A DNA stretch of 53,374 nucleotides, from the NCBI RefSeq assembly GCF_014174215.1, contig NZ_JABEQL010000028.1:1-53374 (forward strand). Reading direction: 5' to 3'. A program made the translations under genes and the position numbers. A model generated the notes under the pieces. It saw nothing but the letters and a program-made list of their open reading frames with translations, ran no database searches and had not been told where the DNA came from. The first letter of the stretch is position 1, and each line of letters starts with the position of its first letter. Source of the stretch: Gluconacetobacter tumulicola. Lineage in GTDB: Bacteria > Pseudomonadota > Alphaproteobacteria > Acetobacterales > Acetobacteraceae. Shown one piece after another: positions 22,232 through 31,544 of this stretch.

Positions 22232-25054
22232 ATGTCCAGCGACGCCCCGATTCACCTGATCCTCGTTGACGGATCGGGGTTCATCTTCCGTGCCTTCCAT
22301 GCCCTGCCGCCGATGACTGCGCCCGACGGGACGCCGGTCAACGCCGTCTTCGGCTTTACCAACATGCTGGCGCGCCTGTTGCGCGACCATGTGGGCACGC
22401 ATCTGGCGGTCATTTTCGATGCGGGGCGGCTGACCTTCCGCAACGAACTCTATGACCAGTACAAGGCCCACCGGCCCGAGCCGCCCGAGGATCTGCGCCC
22501 GCAATTCGCCCTGGTGCGCGACGCCACCTCGGCCTTCGGGGTGCCGGGGATCGAGGAAGCGGGATGGGAGGCCGACGATCTGATTGCGGCCTATGCCCGC
22601 CGCGTGACCGATGCGGGTGGGCGCTGCACCATCGTCTCGTCCGACAAGGACCTGATGCAGCTGATCCGCCCGGGCGTGGAGATGCAGGACCCGATCCGCC
22701 AGAAGCCCATCGGGCCGGCCGAGGTCGAGGCGAAATTCGGCGTCACGCCCGACAAGGTGATCGACGTGCAGGCGCTGATCGGCGATTCGGTGGACAATGT
22801 GCCGGGCGTGCCGGGGATCGGGCCCAAGACGGCATCGGCGCTGATCGCGGAATACGGGTCGCTGGATGCGATCCTGGAGGCCGCCCCGGCGATGAAGGCG
22901 TCGAAGCGGCGCGACAATCTGATCGAGCATGCGGAACGCGCGCGGCTGTCGCGCGAACTGGTGACGCTGCGCGAGGACGCGCCGTGCCCCCTGCCGCTGG
23001 AGGAGCTGGTCTGCCGCGCGCCGGATGAGGCGCAGTTGGGCGCCTGGCTGACGCGGATGGGCTTCCGCTCGCTGGTGCATCGGATGGGGCTGAAGGAAAC
23101 GGCGGCGGCGGTCGGTGTGGCCAGCCATGCCCCGTCTCCGGCCGTTGCCCGTGCGGACGCGGCGCCGGCCGAGGCGCCGGTGGCGCCTGATCGCGCGGCT
23201 TTCGGCCCCTATGAGACCGTGCGCACCGCCGAGGCGCTGGAGGCATGGGTTGCGGAGGCGCGGCGTGTCGGATTCTGCGCCGTCGATACCGAGACTGACG
23301 GGCTGGACCCGCTGCATGCCGGGCTGGTCGGGATTTCGCTGGCGGTGGCGCCGGGGCGGTCCTGCTATATTCCGCTGGCCCATGAGGGCGCGCCGGCACA
23401 GGCGCAGCTTCTGCCCGAGGAGGGGGTGGAAGAGGACCCCGTTGGCCTCCAGATGCCGGTGGCCGCCGTGCTGGAGATCCTGGGGCCGCTGTTTATCGAC
23501 CCGTCGGTGCTGAAGATTTTCCAGAACGCCAAATTCGACCTGCTGGTACTGACCCGTGCCGGGGCGCCGCAGCCGACGCCGATCGACGACACCATGTTGA
23601 TTTCCTATGCCCAGTATGCCGGGCGGCATGGGCAGGGCATGGACGAATTGTCGCGGCTGTATCTGGGCCATACGCCGATTTCCTATGACGAGGTGACGGG
23701 CACCGGGCGCAACCGCATTCCGTTCGCGCGGGTCGATGTGGCGCGGGCCACGGCCTATGCGGCCGAGGATACGGACGTGACGCTGCGGCTGTGGCTGGTG
23801 CTGCATCCGACCCTGCGGTCCAACCGGGCGCTGGCGCTGTATGAGGAGCTGGAGCGGCCGCTGGTGGCCGTGCTGGCCGACATGGAGCGGGCCGGAATCG
23901 CGGTCGATGTCACCGAATTGCGGCGCCTGTCGGCCGATTTCGCGGCGCGCATGGGCGAGATGGAGGTGGAGATCCACCGTCTGGCCGGGCGGTCGTTCAA
24001 TGTCGGCTCGCCCAAGCAATTGGGCGAGATCCTGTTCGACGAAATGGGGCTGGCCGGCGGCAAGCGGATGAAATCGGGCGCCTGGGGCACTGATTCCTCC
24101 GTATTGCAGGATCTGGCGGACCAGGGGCATGAGCTGCCGGGGCGCATTCTCGCCTGGCGGCAGCTGGCCAAGCTGAAATCGACCTATGCCGACGCGCTGG
24201 TGGGCCAGGCCGATCCGGGGACGGAACGGGTGCATACCTCGTTCCAGATGGCCATCACCTCGACCGGCCGCCTGTCGTCCAACGAGCCGAATCTGCAGAA
24301 TATCCCCATCCGTACCGAGGAAGGGGGGCGCATCCGCCGCGCCTTTGTCGCGGCGCCGGGCTATGTGCTGCTGTCGGCGGATTATTCGCAGATCGAATTG
24401 CGGCTGCTGGCCCATGTGGCGAACATTCCCGCCCTGCGCGAGGCCTTTGCGCTGGGGCAGGATATTCATGCCCGCACGGCGTCCGAAGTGTTCGGCCTGC
24501 CGATCGAGGGCATGGACCCGCTGACGCGCCGGCGGGCCAAGGCGATCAATTTCGGCATCATCTACGGTATCAGCGCCTTCGGGCTGGGGCGGCAGCTTGG
24601 CATCCCGCCGGGCGAGGCGCGGTCGTATATCGATGCCTATTTCGCCCGCTATCCGGAAATCCGCGACTATATGGACCGGATGAAGGAAGAGGCGAAGGCG
24701 AACGGTTACGTCACCACCCCGTTCGGCCGGCGCTGCTGGGTGCCGGGCATCGGCGACCGCAATGCGGCCCGGCGGTCCTATGCCGAGCGGCAGGCGATCA
24801 ACGCGCCGTTGCAGGGCGGGGCGGCCGACATCATCAAGCGCGCGATGGTACGCCTGCCGCATGCGCTGGCCGATGCCGGGCTTGACGGACGGCTGCTGCT
24901 TCAGGTCCATGACGAACTTGTGTTCGAGGTACGGCAGGGCCAGGAGGGCGACCTGTCGGCACTCGTGAAACAGGTGATGGAATCCGCCGCCGATCTGTCG
25001 GTGAAGCTGGTGGTGGAGACCGGGACCGGAACGAACTGGGCGGACGCACATTGA
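22232..25054 (+). CDS. polA: DNA polymerase I
   Basis: A 940-residue three-domain enzyme. The 5'-3' exonuclease covers about 1-290 (LILVDGSGFIFRAFHALP, then VSSDKDLMQL, then GIGPKTA). The 3'-5' exonuclease starts near 345 with DTETDG, so the proofreading Asp and Glu are retained. The family A polymerase covers about 560-940, with motif A DYSQIELRLLAH near 716, the O-helix RRRAKAINFGIIYG, and motif C VHDELVFEV near 892. It fills gaps during repair and removes Okazaki primers. The start at 22232 gives MSSDAPIHLILVDGSG, the usual N-terminus. Its stop overlaps the SCO-like gene by one base. Confidence 0.97.
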   Translation: MSSDAPIHLILVDGSGFIFRAFHALPPMTAPDGTPVNAVFGFTNMLARLLRDHVGTHLAVIFDAGRLTFRNELYDQYKAHRPEPPEDLRPQFALVRDATSAFGVPGIEEAGWEADDLIAAYARRVTDAGGRCTIVSSDKDLMQLIRPGVEMQDPIRQKPIGPAEVEAKFGVTPDKVIDVQALIGDSVDNVPGVPGIGPKTASALIAEYGSLDAILEAAPAMKASKRRDNLIEHAERARLSRELVTLREDAPCPLPLEELVCRAPDEAQLGAWLTRMGFRSLVHRMGLKETAAAVGVASHAPSPAVARADAAPAEAPVAPDRAAFGPYETVRTAEALEAWVAEARRVGFCAVDTETDGLDPLHAGLVGISLAVAPGRSCYIPLAHEGAPAQAQLLPEEGVEEDPVGLQMPVAAVLEILGPLFIDPSVLKIFQNAKFDLLVLTRAGAPQPTPIDDTMLISYAQYAGRHGQGMDELSRLYLGHTPISYDEVTGTGRNRIPFARVDVARATAYAAEDTDVTLRLWLVLHPTLRSNRALALYEELERPLVAVLADMERAGIAVDVTELRRLSADFAARMGEMEVEIHRLAGRSFNVGSPKQLGEILFDEMGLAGGKRMKSGAWGTDSSVLQDLADQGHELPGRILAWRQLAKLKSTYADALVGQADPGTERVHTSFQMAITSTGRLSSNEPNLQNIPIRTEEGGRIRRAFVAAPGYVLLSADYSQIELRLLAHVANIPALREAFALGQDIHARTASEVFGLPIEGMDPLTRRRAKAINFGIIYGISAFGLGRQLGIPPGEARSYIDAYFARYPEIRDYMDRMKEEAKANGYVTTPFGRRCWVPGIGDRNAARRSYAERQAINAPLQGGAADIIKRAMVRLPHALADAGLDGRLLLQVHDELVFEVRQGQEGDLSALVKQVMESAADLSVKLVVETGTGTNWADAH

Positions 25055-25665
25055 TGCAGGAACGGGACAAGCGCCGGTTGGCGATCGGGGCGGTCATCGC
25101 CGTGCTTTCGGCCGCGGGGGGCTATGCGGGCTATTGGGCGATGGATCGCGCGGGGCCGCTGCTGTCTACCCACGGCAACGAGATCGGCGGGTCGTTCCGG
25201 CTGGTCAGCGCGGCCGAGGGCGAGGTGTCGGACAGTAATTTCCGGGGCCGCTGGATGCTGGTCTATTTCGGCTACACGCACTGCCCCGATGAGCAATGCG
25301 GCGCGACGCTGCGGGCGATGGCGGGCGCGATGGACCTGCTGGGGCCGCGCCACCGGTTTGTGGCGCCGCTGTTCATCTCGCTGGACCCGATGCGTGACAC
25401 CGCCGAGGCGATGCGGGCCTATACGCTGCGGTTCGGGCCGCGCATCTTCGCCATGACCGGTGCGCCGACCATGCTCAAGGCCGTCACGGCCGAATATCAT
25501 ACGCCCTATGTGCGCCATGAGGGCAAGGATGGCGATTACAGCATGGAGCCGTCGCCGCGCATCGTCATCATGTCGCCCGAAGGGCGTTATGCCGGGACGA
25601 TCCAGTCCGATGCTTCGGCCCAGGAGATGGCCGATCGTCTGAACGGTCTCATGGCGGCGCAATAG
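25054..25665 (+). CDS. SCO1/SenC-family protein with altered copper site
   Basis: 203 residues. One N-terminal membrane anchor (about 9-29) precedes a thioredoxin-like SCO domain (GYTHCPDEQCGATL, PLFISLDPMRDT). Classic SCO proteins bind Cu through CxxxC plus a later His (in a DHS block) and deliver it to cytochrome oxidase. Here the cysteines are CxxxxC (Cys77, Cys82), and the His position reads SMEPSPRIV, with Pro in place of His. Copper delivery is therefore doubtful, and a thiol-disulfide role is more likely. The anchor and fold are intact, so it is probably a working protein. It is coupled to polA by a one-base overlap. Confidence 0.85.
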   Translation: MQERDKRRLAIGAVIAVLSAAGGYAGYWAMDRAGPLLSTHGNEIGGSFRLVSAAEGEVSDSNFRGRWMLVYFGYTHCPDEQCGATLRAMAGAMDLLGPRHRFVAPLFISLDPMRDTAEAMRAYTLRFGPRIFAMTGAPTMLKAVTAEYHTPYVRHEGKDGDYSMEPSPRIVIMSPEGRYAGTIQSDASAQEMADRLNGLMAAQ

Positions 25666-27564
25666 GTGGGGGGGCGCCGGCTCAGAGCCTGTCTGGAAAG
25701 CCGCGCTGGCGGCGATCCGACGCGCGTTTCCTGTGCTTCGGTGCTCACGGCCCACAAGGCCGCTCCGCTCCGATGCTCGGAAACACACGCCGGGCGCGCC
25801 CCTGCGGGCCGCTCTCGCTCCCCAGCGCGGCTTTCCAGACAGGCTCTGAGCCGGCCTCTTCTGCTTGCCGGAGTATTGGCGGCGCTGGCGGCTGTGCCCG
25901 GCTACGCTGCCCGCGCGCAGGATTCCGCGCCGCCGGGGAGTGCCCGGCCGGTGGGGGACGGGCAGACGCTGGGCAGCCCGCATCGCGGGGGCACGCTGCG
26001 GCTGACGGCATCGTCCTCGGGCGGGACGCTGGACCCGCAGATCAATTATACTTCGGAATATGCCCAGCTTTTCACGGTCCTGTATGACGGGCTGCTGAAT
26101 TTCCGCAAGGCGGACGACCGCACCAGCGACGAGGTGGTGCCCGACCTGGCCGAAACCGTGCCGCAGCCCGAGGATGGCGGGCGGACCTGGCGCTTCACCC
26201 TGCGGCAGGGGGTGCGGTTCTCGACCGGGCAGGAGGTCACGGTGGCGGATGTCGCGGCCTCGATCCGGCGGCTGTTCCGGGTCGGCAGCCCCACGGCGGG
26301 GTCGTTCTACGGTGCCATTGTCGGCGCGGATATCTGCCTGCGCGATCCGGCGCACTGCACGCTGGCGGGCGGGCTGAAGGTCGATCCGGCGACGCGGGAA
26401 GTGGTCTTCCATCTGAGCCAGCCGGATGCCGAATTCCCGCAGAAACTGGCCTTTCCGCATGCCTCGATCCTGCCGGCGAACATGCCGGATCATGATCTGG
26501 GCAATGTGCCGGCGCCGACCACGGGGCCGTACCGGTTCATCAGCTACGATCCGGACCGGGGGGCGGTGCTGGAGCGCAATCCGTTCTTCCATGTCTGGAG
26601 CGCCGATGCGCAGCCCGACGGCTATGCCGATCATATCCGCTACGATTTCGGCCTGCCGGACGAGGCGGCGGTGACGGCGGTGGAAAACGGGCAGTATGAC
26701 TGGATGTTCGACATGAAGCCGCTGGACCGGCTGGGCGAACTGGGCGCGCGCCATACCAGACAGGTCCATCTCCGGTCGCTCTACGGCTTCTATTACGTGC
26801 CGATGAACGTGAATATTCCGCCTTTCAACAACCGCATGGCGCGGCAGGCGGTGAACCGGGCGCTGGATCGGCGCGCGATGACCATTCTGTATGGCGGGGC
26901 CGCCGTGGCGGGGCCGCTCTGCACCATGGTGCCGCCGGGCATTTCCGGCGCGCTGGACGAATGTGCCCATACGGTCGGGGCGGACCCGGACCACCCGGCG
27001 CCGTCATGGCGAGAGGCGGATCTGGAGGGCGCGCGCCGGCTGGTGACCGCCAGTGGTACCGCCGGGCAGAAGGTGACGGTGGTGGTGCAGAACACCGCCG
27101 TCGAGATGAGCATGGGGGTATGGCTGCGCAACATGCTGCAGGCCATCGGTTATGACGCCAGCGTCAAGCCATTGGCCCATTCGGTGCAGCTTGGATACAT
27201 CCAGAACACGTCGAACCATGTGCAGATCAGCCTGAGTGACTGGTTTGCGGATTACCCGTCGGCCTCCAACTTTCTGGACGATCTGTTCGGGTGCGAGAAT
27301 TTTCATCCCGGTACCGACAATTCGATCAACATCGCCGGCTATTGCAACAAGGAAGCCCAGGCGGCGATGGATGCGGCCAAGCAGGAGACCGATCCGGCGC
27401 GGGCGGCGGAACTCTGGGCGCAGGCGGGGCGGATCATCACCCGCGACTCTCCGGCGGCGCCGGCCATTCGCATCAATTATATCGATCTGGTATCGTCACG
27501 GCTGGGGAATTATTTCTATACGGACCTGTATCACATGATCTTCTCGCAGGTTTGGATTCAGTGA
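25666..27564 (+). CDS. ABC transporter substrate-binding protein, family 5 (peptide type), first copy
   Basis: Up to 632 codons. The recognisable protein starts with the signal peptide RPLLLAGVLAALAAVPGYAARAQ near 25852, then RGGTLRLTASSSGGTLDPQ and a full SBP_bac_5 domain ending HMIFSQVWIQ. It captures oligopeptides or another family 5 ligand in the periplasm. No ATG lies between 25666 and the signal peptide. Candidate starts are GTG 25666, GTG 25741 and TTG 25876, and none has a good ribosome binding site. The open frame upstream of 25856 is made of the palindromic repeat, so the repeat probably replaced the native start region. It overlaps the second binding-protein gene by 4 bp. Confidence 0.8.
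   Translation: MGGRRLRACLESRAGGDPTRVSCASVLTAHKAAPLRCSETHAGRAPAGRSRSPARLSRQALSRPLLLAGVLAALAAVPGYAARAQDSAPPGSARPVGDGQTLGSPHRGGTLRLTASSSGGTLDPQINYTSEYAQLFTVLYDGLLNFRKADDRTSDEVVPDLAETVPQPEDGGRTWRFTLRQGVRFSTGQEVTVADVAASIRRLFRVGSPTAGSFYGAIVGADICLRDPAHCTLAGGLKVDPATREVVFHLSQPDAEFPQKLAFPHASILPANMPDHDLGNVPAPTTGPYRFISYDPDRGAVLERNPFFHVWSADAQPDGYADHIRYDFGLPDEAAVTAVENGQYDWMFDMKPLDRLGELGARHTRQVHLRSLYGFYYVPMNVNIPPFNNRMARQAVNRALDRRAMTILYGGAAVAGPLCTMVPPGISGALDECAHTVGADPDHPAPSWREADLEGARRLVTASGTAGQKVTVVVQNTAVEMSMGVWLRNMLQAIGYDASVKPLAHSVQLGYIQNTSNHVQISLSDWFADYPSASNFLDDLFGCENFHPGTDNSINIAGYCNKEAQAAMDAAKQETDPARAAELWAQAGRIITRDSPAAPAIRINYIDLVSSRLGNYFYTDLYHMIFSQVWIQ
25676..25855. repeat. Palindromic dispersed repeat, copy A (full length)
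   Basis: A 180-bp element with perfect 34-bp terminal inverted repeats (left arm starts gccggctcagagcctgtctg, right arm is its exact complement). Its core shares gatccgacgcgcgtttcctg and the ccgctccg...tgctcg block with copies at 29258, 29427, 45290, 47228 and 53248. It can form a very long hairpin. It lies between the SCO gene and the first binding-protein gene and reaches into the latter's 5' end. Confidence 0.9.
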
Positions 27565-29255
27565 GGGGAGTTGCGGCGCGCCTGCTGGGTGTTCTGCCTG
27601 TTCTCTTGCTGGGCATGGCCGGTGGCGCGGCGCATGGCATGGATGACGGAGCGCTGATGGCGGCGCATCGCGGTGGCACGCTGCGGCTGACGGCGGCGTC
27701 CTCCGGCGGGTCGGTCGATCCGCAGATTGCGTATGAGCAGCAGAATCTGCAGATCGGGGCCCCGGTCTATGACGGGCTGATGGCGTTTCCCAAGAGCGGG
27801 CGCGGCGATGCGGTGCGGCCGGTGCCCGACCTGGCCGACGGCATGCCCGAGATCCGCGATGGCGGCCGTACCTATGTCTTTCGCCTGCGGCAGGGCATCC
27901 GCTTTTCCGACGGGCACGTACTGGGTGTCGAGGATGTCGTGGCGACCATGCGCCGGATCTTTCGCGTCAACAGTCCCGCGGCGGGGCCGTATTTCAGCAA
28001 TCTGGTCGGGGCGGCTCCGTGTCTTGCCGGGCAGGGGCGGTGCGACCTGTCGAATGGCGTGGTGACCGATGCGGCCGCGGGGACGGTGACCTTTCACCTG
28101 GCGCGGCCGGATACGGATTTCCTGTACAAGCTCGCCTTTCCGCAGGCCGCGATCGTGCCGGCGGGGACGCCCGACCATGACACGGGCAATGTCGCCCCGC
28201 CGGGGACCGGTCCCTATCGCATCACCTTCTACGATCCGGACCGGGTGATGCGGTTGGAACGTAATCCGTATTTCCGGGTGTGGGATGGGCTGGCGCAGCC
28301 CGATGGCTTCCCCGACCGGATCGTCTACAGTTTCGGCCTGGACGAGGAAGCCGAAGTGACGGCGGTGGAAAACGGCCAGTATGACTGGATGCTCGACATG
28401 CCGCCGCGCGACCGGCTGGGCGAGTTGGGCGACCGGTATGTGCCGCGCGTCCATCTGTCGGACATGCTCGTGGTCTGGTACATGGAGATGAATGTGCGCC
28501 TGGCGCCGTTCGATGTGCCCGAGGTGCGGCGGGCACTGAATGATGCGGTGGATCGTCATGCCATGGTCCTGCATGAAGGCGGTCCGGCGCTGGCCTATCC
28601 GGCGTGCGACATGATTCCGCGCGGCATCCCGAGCCATGATCCGGAATGTGCCTATGGGCGTGGGGCGTCGGTGGCGCATCCGGCGCCGTCCTGGCAGGGG
28701 GTGGACATGGCGCGGGCCCGCGCGCTGGTGGCCGCCAGCGGAACGGCGGGGCAGGATGTGACGATCGTGACCATGAACACGTCCATGGGGCGAGTACTGG
28801 GCCAGGCGGTGCGCGAGACGCTGGCGGAACTGGGCTACCACGCCATCGTGCGGCCGATCACGCCGGTGGTCGAGTTTTCCTATTTGCAGAATACGTCGAA
28901 CGCGGTGCAGATCGGCTTTACCGGGTGGCAGGCCGATTACCCGGCGCCGGGGGCGTTTCTGCACACGTTGTTCGCCTGCGACAGTTTTCATCCTTCGTCC
29001 GATAATTCGCTGAACATGTCGGGCTTCTGCGATCCGGCGATCGACCGGCTGATGGACGATGCCGCGGCGGCGCAGCAGGGCGACCCGGTGCGGGCCGATG
29101 CCATGTGGCAGCAGGCCGATGCCGCCATCATGGCGCAGGCGCCGGTGGTGCCGCTGGTGCAGACCCGCCGGCTGGATCTGGTCTCGGCGCGGGTGGGGCA
29201 TGTGCTGTCCAGCGCCTATTACATGGTGCTGCTCGCGCAGCTCTGGGTCCATTGA
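27561..29255 (+). CDS. ABC transporter substrate-binding protein, family 5 (peptide type), second copy
   Basis: 564 residues, a paralogue of the preceding gene over its whole length (shared RGGTLRLTA, VTAVENGQYDWM, LGELG, SNA/SNHVQI blocks). The GTG start at 27561 overlaps the previous stop (GTGA) and leads directly into a signal peptide, VRGVAARLLGVLPVLLLGMAGGAAHG. Two binding proteins for one permease suggest two related ligands. The SBP_bac_5 domain fills the rest. The ligand is unknown: the family covers peptides, glutathione, nickel chelates and sugars. Two palindromic repeats separate it from the permease genes. Confidence 0.88.
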   Translation: MRGVAARLLGVLPVLLLGMAGGAAHGMDDGALMAAHRGGTLRLTAASSGGSVDPQIAYEQQNLQIGAPVYDGLMAFPKSGRGDAVRPVPDLADGMPEIRDGGRTYVFRLRQGIRFSDGHVLGVEDVVATMRRIFRVNSPAAGPYFSNLVGAAPCLAGQGRCDLSNGVVTDAAAGTVTFHLARPDTDFLYKLAFPQAAIVPAGTPDHDTGNVAPPGTGPYRITFYDPDRVMRLERNPYFRVWDGLAQPDGFPDRIVYSFGLDEEAEVTAVENGQYDWMLDMPPRDRLGELGDRYVPRVHLSDMLVVWYMEMNVRLAPFDVPEVRRALNDAVDRHAMVLHEGGPALAYPACDMIPRGIPSHDPECAYGRGASVAHPAPSWQGVDMARARALVAASGTAGQDVTIVTMNTSMGRVLGQAVRETLAELGYHAIVRPITPVVEFSYLQNTSNAVQIGFTGWQADYPAPGAFLHTLFACDSFHPSSDNSLNMSGFCDPAIDRLMDDAAAAQQGDPVRADAMWQQADAAIMAQAPVVPLVQTRRLDLVSARVGHVLSSAYYMVLLAQLWVH

Positions 29256-29257
29256 GC

Positions 29258-29416
29258 GCCTGTCCGGGAATGTGCGCTGGTGGCGGTCCGACGGGCGTTC
29301 CCTGTGCTCCGGTGCTCACGGCCATCAAGGCCGCTCCGCTCCGGTGCTCGAAAACACACGCCGGGCGTAGCCCTGTCGGGCTACTCCCGCTCACCAGCCC
29401 CCATTCCCGGACAGGC
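29258..29416. repeat. Palindromic dispersed repeat, copy B
   Basis: About 160 bp starting gcctgtccgggaatgtgcgc and ending with a matching complement (attcccggacaggc). The core contains tccgacgggcgttccctgtg and acacacgccgggcg, shared with copy A. It begins three bases after the second binding-protein stop, and the long hairpin it forms could limit readthrough into the permeases. Confidence 0.85.
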
Positions 29417-29426
29417 TTTCAGAGTT

Positions 29427-29532
29427 TTTCGGGAATGGGCGCTGGTGGCGGTCCGACGGGCGTTTTCTGTGCTCCGGTGCTCGCGGCCATCCGCTCTCGC
29501 TCACCAGCGCGCATTTCCAAACAGGCTGTGAG
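29427..29532. repeat. Palindromic dispersed repeat, copy C (shorter)
   Basis: About 106 bp, the same ends (gggaatgggcgctggtggcg / ctcaccagcgcgcatttcc) and core as copy B, with an internal deletion of the acacacgccgggcg block. It follows copy B after ten bases, giving two consecutive hairpins before the permease start at 29545. Confidence 0.85.
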
Positions 29533-29544
29533 AAGGCTTTCCCC

Positions 29545-30570
29545 ATGACAGCGCCGACCGCATCGTCGTCCCTCTCCGCGCCCCGGCCTGCCGGGCCGTG
29601 GCGCCGCGCCGGGCGGCGGCTGGCGCGCGACCGTGCGGCGATGGTGGCGCTGGCGGTGCTGCTGGCGGTGACGGCGGCATGTCTGCTGGCGCCGGTCTAT
29701 GCGCGCGATGTGGCGCATACCGATCCGTTCACTTCCAACGTCGCGGGGTCGGTGACGATCGACGGGCGCAGTGTCGACATCATGCAGCCCAATGACAATC
29801 CGCTGCATCTGGGCCTGTCGCCCATCGGCCCGACCTGGCATGCCTCGGCCGACCTGCTGGGAGCGGACAGCCAGGGGCGCGACCTGGCGGCGCGGCTGCT
29901 ATATGGCGGGCGGACGTCGCTGTTGATTTCCTTCTGTGCCGCCGCGCTGTGCATCGTGCTTGCGGCCATCGTGGGCATCGTCGCGGGTTATGCCGGGGGG
30001 ATCGTCGATGCGGTGCTGTCGCGCATCATGGACATCATGTGGGCGGTGCCGGTCTATCTGTTCGCGATCTCGCTTTCCATCGTCACCGTCAGCCAGGGAT
30101 TGAAGCTGGGGCCGGTTGCCATCGCCAGCGACAATCTGCTGATCCCCATCTGCATCATCGCGCTGGTCTATGTGCCCTATGCGGCGCGGCCGGTGCGCGG
30201 GCGGGTGATGTCGCTGCGGCGGGCGGAATTTGTCACCGCCGCGCGGGCGCTGGGGGTGCCGGGCTATCGCATCGTGCTGCGCGATATCCTGCCCAATGTC
30301 ACCGGGACGCTGGTGGTGCTGGCGCCGCTGATGATGGCGCTGGCGATGATGGCGGAATCCGCCCTGTCGTTCCTCTCGATCGGCGTGCAGGCGCCGGGGG
30401 CGTCGTGGGGCACGATCATCGAGGATGGCGAGGGGCTGATCTATACGCGCCCGATGGTGGCCATCGCGCCGGGGCTTGCGATCGTCATCGTGGTGCTGGC
30501 GCTGAATGTGCTGGGGGACGGCATGCGCGACGCGCTGGATGTGCGCGACAGCGGACGGGAGCGCGCGTGA
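29545..30570 (+). CDS. Peptide-type ABC transporter permease, DppC family
   Basis: 341 residues. An N-terminal helix (MVALAVLLAVTAACLLAPV) is followed by a periplasmic loop and five more helices. The conserved cytoplasmic ABC-contact loop reads EFVTAARALGVPGYRIVLRDILPN, and LGADSQGRDLAARLLYGGRTSL is the DppC N-terminal signature. It forms the inner-membrane channel with the next gene product. Gene order is DppC then DppB, the reverse of the common order. Its stop overlaps the next start by one base (TGATG). Confidence 0.9.
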   Translation: MTAPTASSSLSAPRPAGPWRRAGRRLARDRAAMVALAVLLAVTAACLLAPVYARDVAHTDPFTSNVAGSVTIDGRSVDIMQPNDNPLHLGLSPIGPTWHASADLLGADSQGRDLAARLLYGGRTSLLISFCAAALCIVLAAIVGIVAGYAGGIVDAVLSRIMDIMWAVPVYLFAISLSIVTVSQGLKLGPVAIASDNLLIPICIIALVYVPYAARPVRGRVMSLRRAEFVTAARALGVPGYRIVLRDILPNVTGTLVVLAPLMMALAMMAESALSFLSIGVQAPGASWGTIIEDGEGLIYTRPMVAIAPGLAIVIVVLALNVLGDGMRDALDVRDSGRERA

Positions 30571-31544
30571 TGGTGATGGCGGTTCTGCGGCGTCTGGGGC
30601 AGACGCTGTTCGTGCTGGTCGGGATTTCGGTCCTGGTGTTCCTGGTCTTCTTCGCCACGCCGGGCGCAGACCCGACGGCGCGCATCGCCGGGCGCAATGC
30701 CTCGTCTGAGACGATGGCGCGGGTGCGTGTGGAATATGGGTTCGACCGGCCCTTGCCGGTGCAATATGCGCGGATGATGGAAAAGCTGTTCGTCACGCGG
30801 GATCTGACATCCTACGTCAATCGCGGGCAGAAAGTGGTGCCGGAGATCCTGGAGGCTGCGCCGGTCACGGTGTCGCTGGTCTCGGGCGCTGCCGTGATCT
30901 GGGTTGTGCTGTCGGTGGCCATGGGCGTGATCGCGGCGGCGCTGCGCGGCAGTTGGGTGGATCGCGGCCTGATGATGCTGGGGCTGGTGGGGATTTCGAT
31001 CCCGGTCTTCTGGCTGGGGCAGGTGGTGAATCTGGTGACGCAGAGCCGCTATCACGAGAGCTGGCTGTTTTCCTGGGTGCCGGGGCTGGGCTACGTGCCG
31101 CTGACCGAGGACCCGCTGGGCTGGTTCCGCGCGCTCGCGCTGCCGTGGCTGACGCTGGCGGTGCTGTTCGTGGGCATCTACAGCCGCGTATTACGCGCCG
31201 ATCTGGTGGCGGTGCAGAGCGAGGATTTCATGCGCACCGCGCGTGCCAAGGGCCTGTCGCCGGCGCGGGTGCTGCTGGTGCATGGGCTGCGCACGTCGAT
31301 GATCACCTTTGTCTCATTGTTCGGGCTGGATTTTGCGCAACTGGTCGGCGGCGGTGCGCTGCTGACCGAGGTCGTGTTCGGTTTGCAGGGGGTGGGGCGG
31401 TTGACCTATCAGGCGCTGTCGAACCTGGACCTGCCGCTGATCATGGCCACGGTGATGTATTCGGCGGTGTTCGTCGTGATCGCCAATGCCGTGGTCGATA
31501 TGCTGTATCTCCTCTTGGACCCCCGGGTGCGCGATGGACGCTGA
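30570..31544 (+). CDS. Peptide-type ABC transporter permease, DppB family
   Basis: 324 residues with six membrane helices. The N-terminal VLRRLGQTLFVLVGISVLVFLVFF is the DppB signature helix, and DFMRTARAKGLSPARVLLVHGLR is the ATPase-contact loop. The ATG at 30570 overlaps the DppC stop, and the gene runs 11 bases into the ATPase gene, so translation is coupled. It pairs with the DppC-type protein to make the channel. Confidence 0.9.
   Translation: MVMAVLRRLGQTLFVLVGISVLVFLVFFATPGADPTARIAGRNASSETMARVRVEYGFDRPLPVQYARMMEKLFVTRDLTSYVNRGQKVVPEILEAAPVTVSLVSGAAVIWVVLSVAMGVIAAALRGSWVDRGLMMLGLVGISIPVFWLGQVVNLVTQSRYHESWLFSWVPGLGYVPLTEDPLGWFRALALPWLTLAVLFVGIYSRVLRADLVAVQSEDFMRTARAKGLSPARVLLVHGLRTSMITFVSLFGLDFAQLVGGGALLTEVVFGLQGVGRLTYQALSNLDLPLIMATVMYSAVFVVIANAVVDMLYLLLDPRVRDGR

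Noticed and set aside
22163-25051. Open frame of about 960 codons opposite polA
   Set aside because: It is a high-GC antisense frame rich in Arg, His and Gln. polA on the other strand is certain.
24901-26994. Open frame of about 700 codons opposite polA, SCO and the first binding protein
   Set aside because: It spans three real genes on the other strand and has no recognisable domain.
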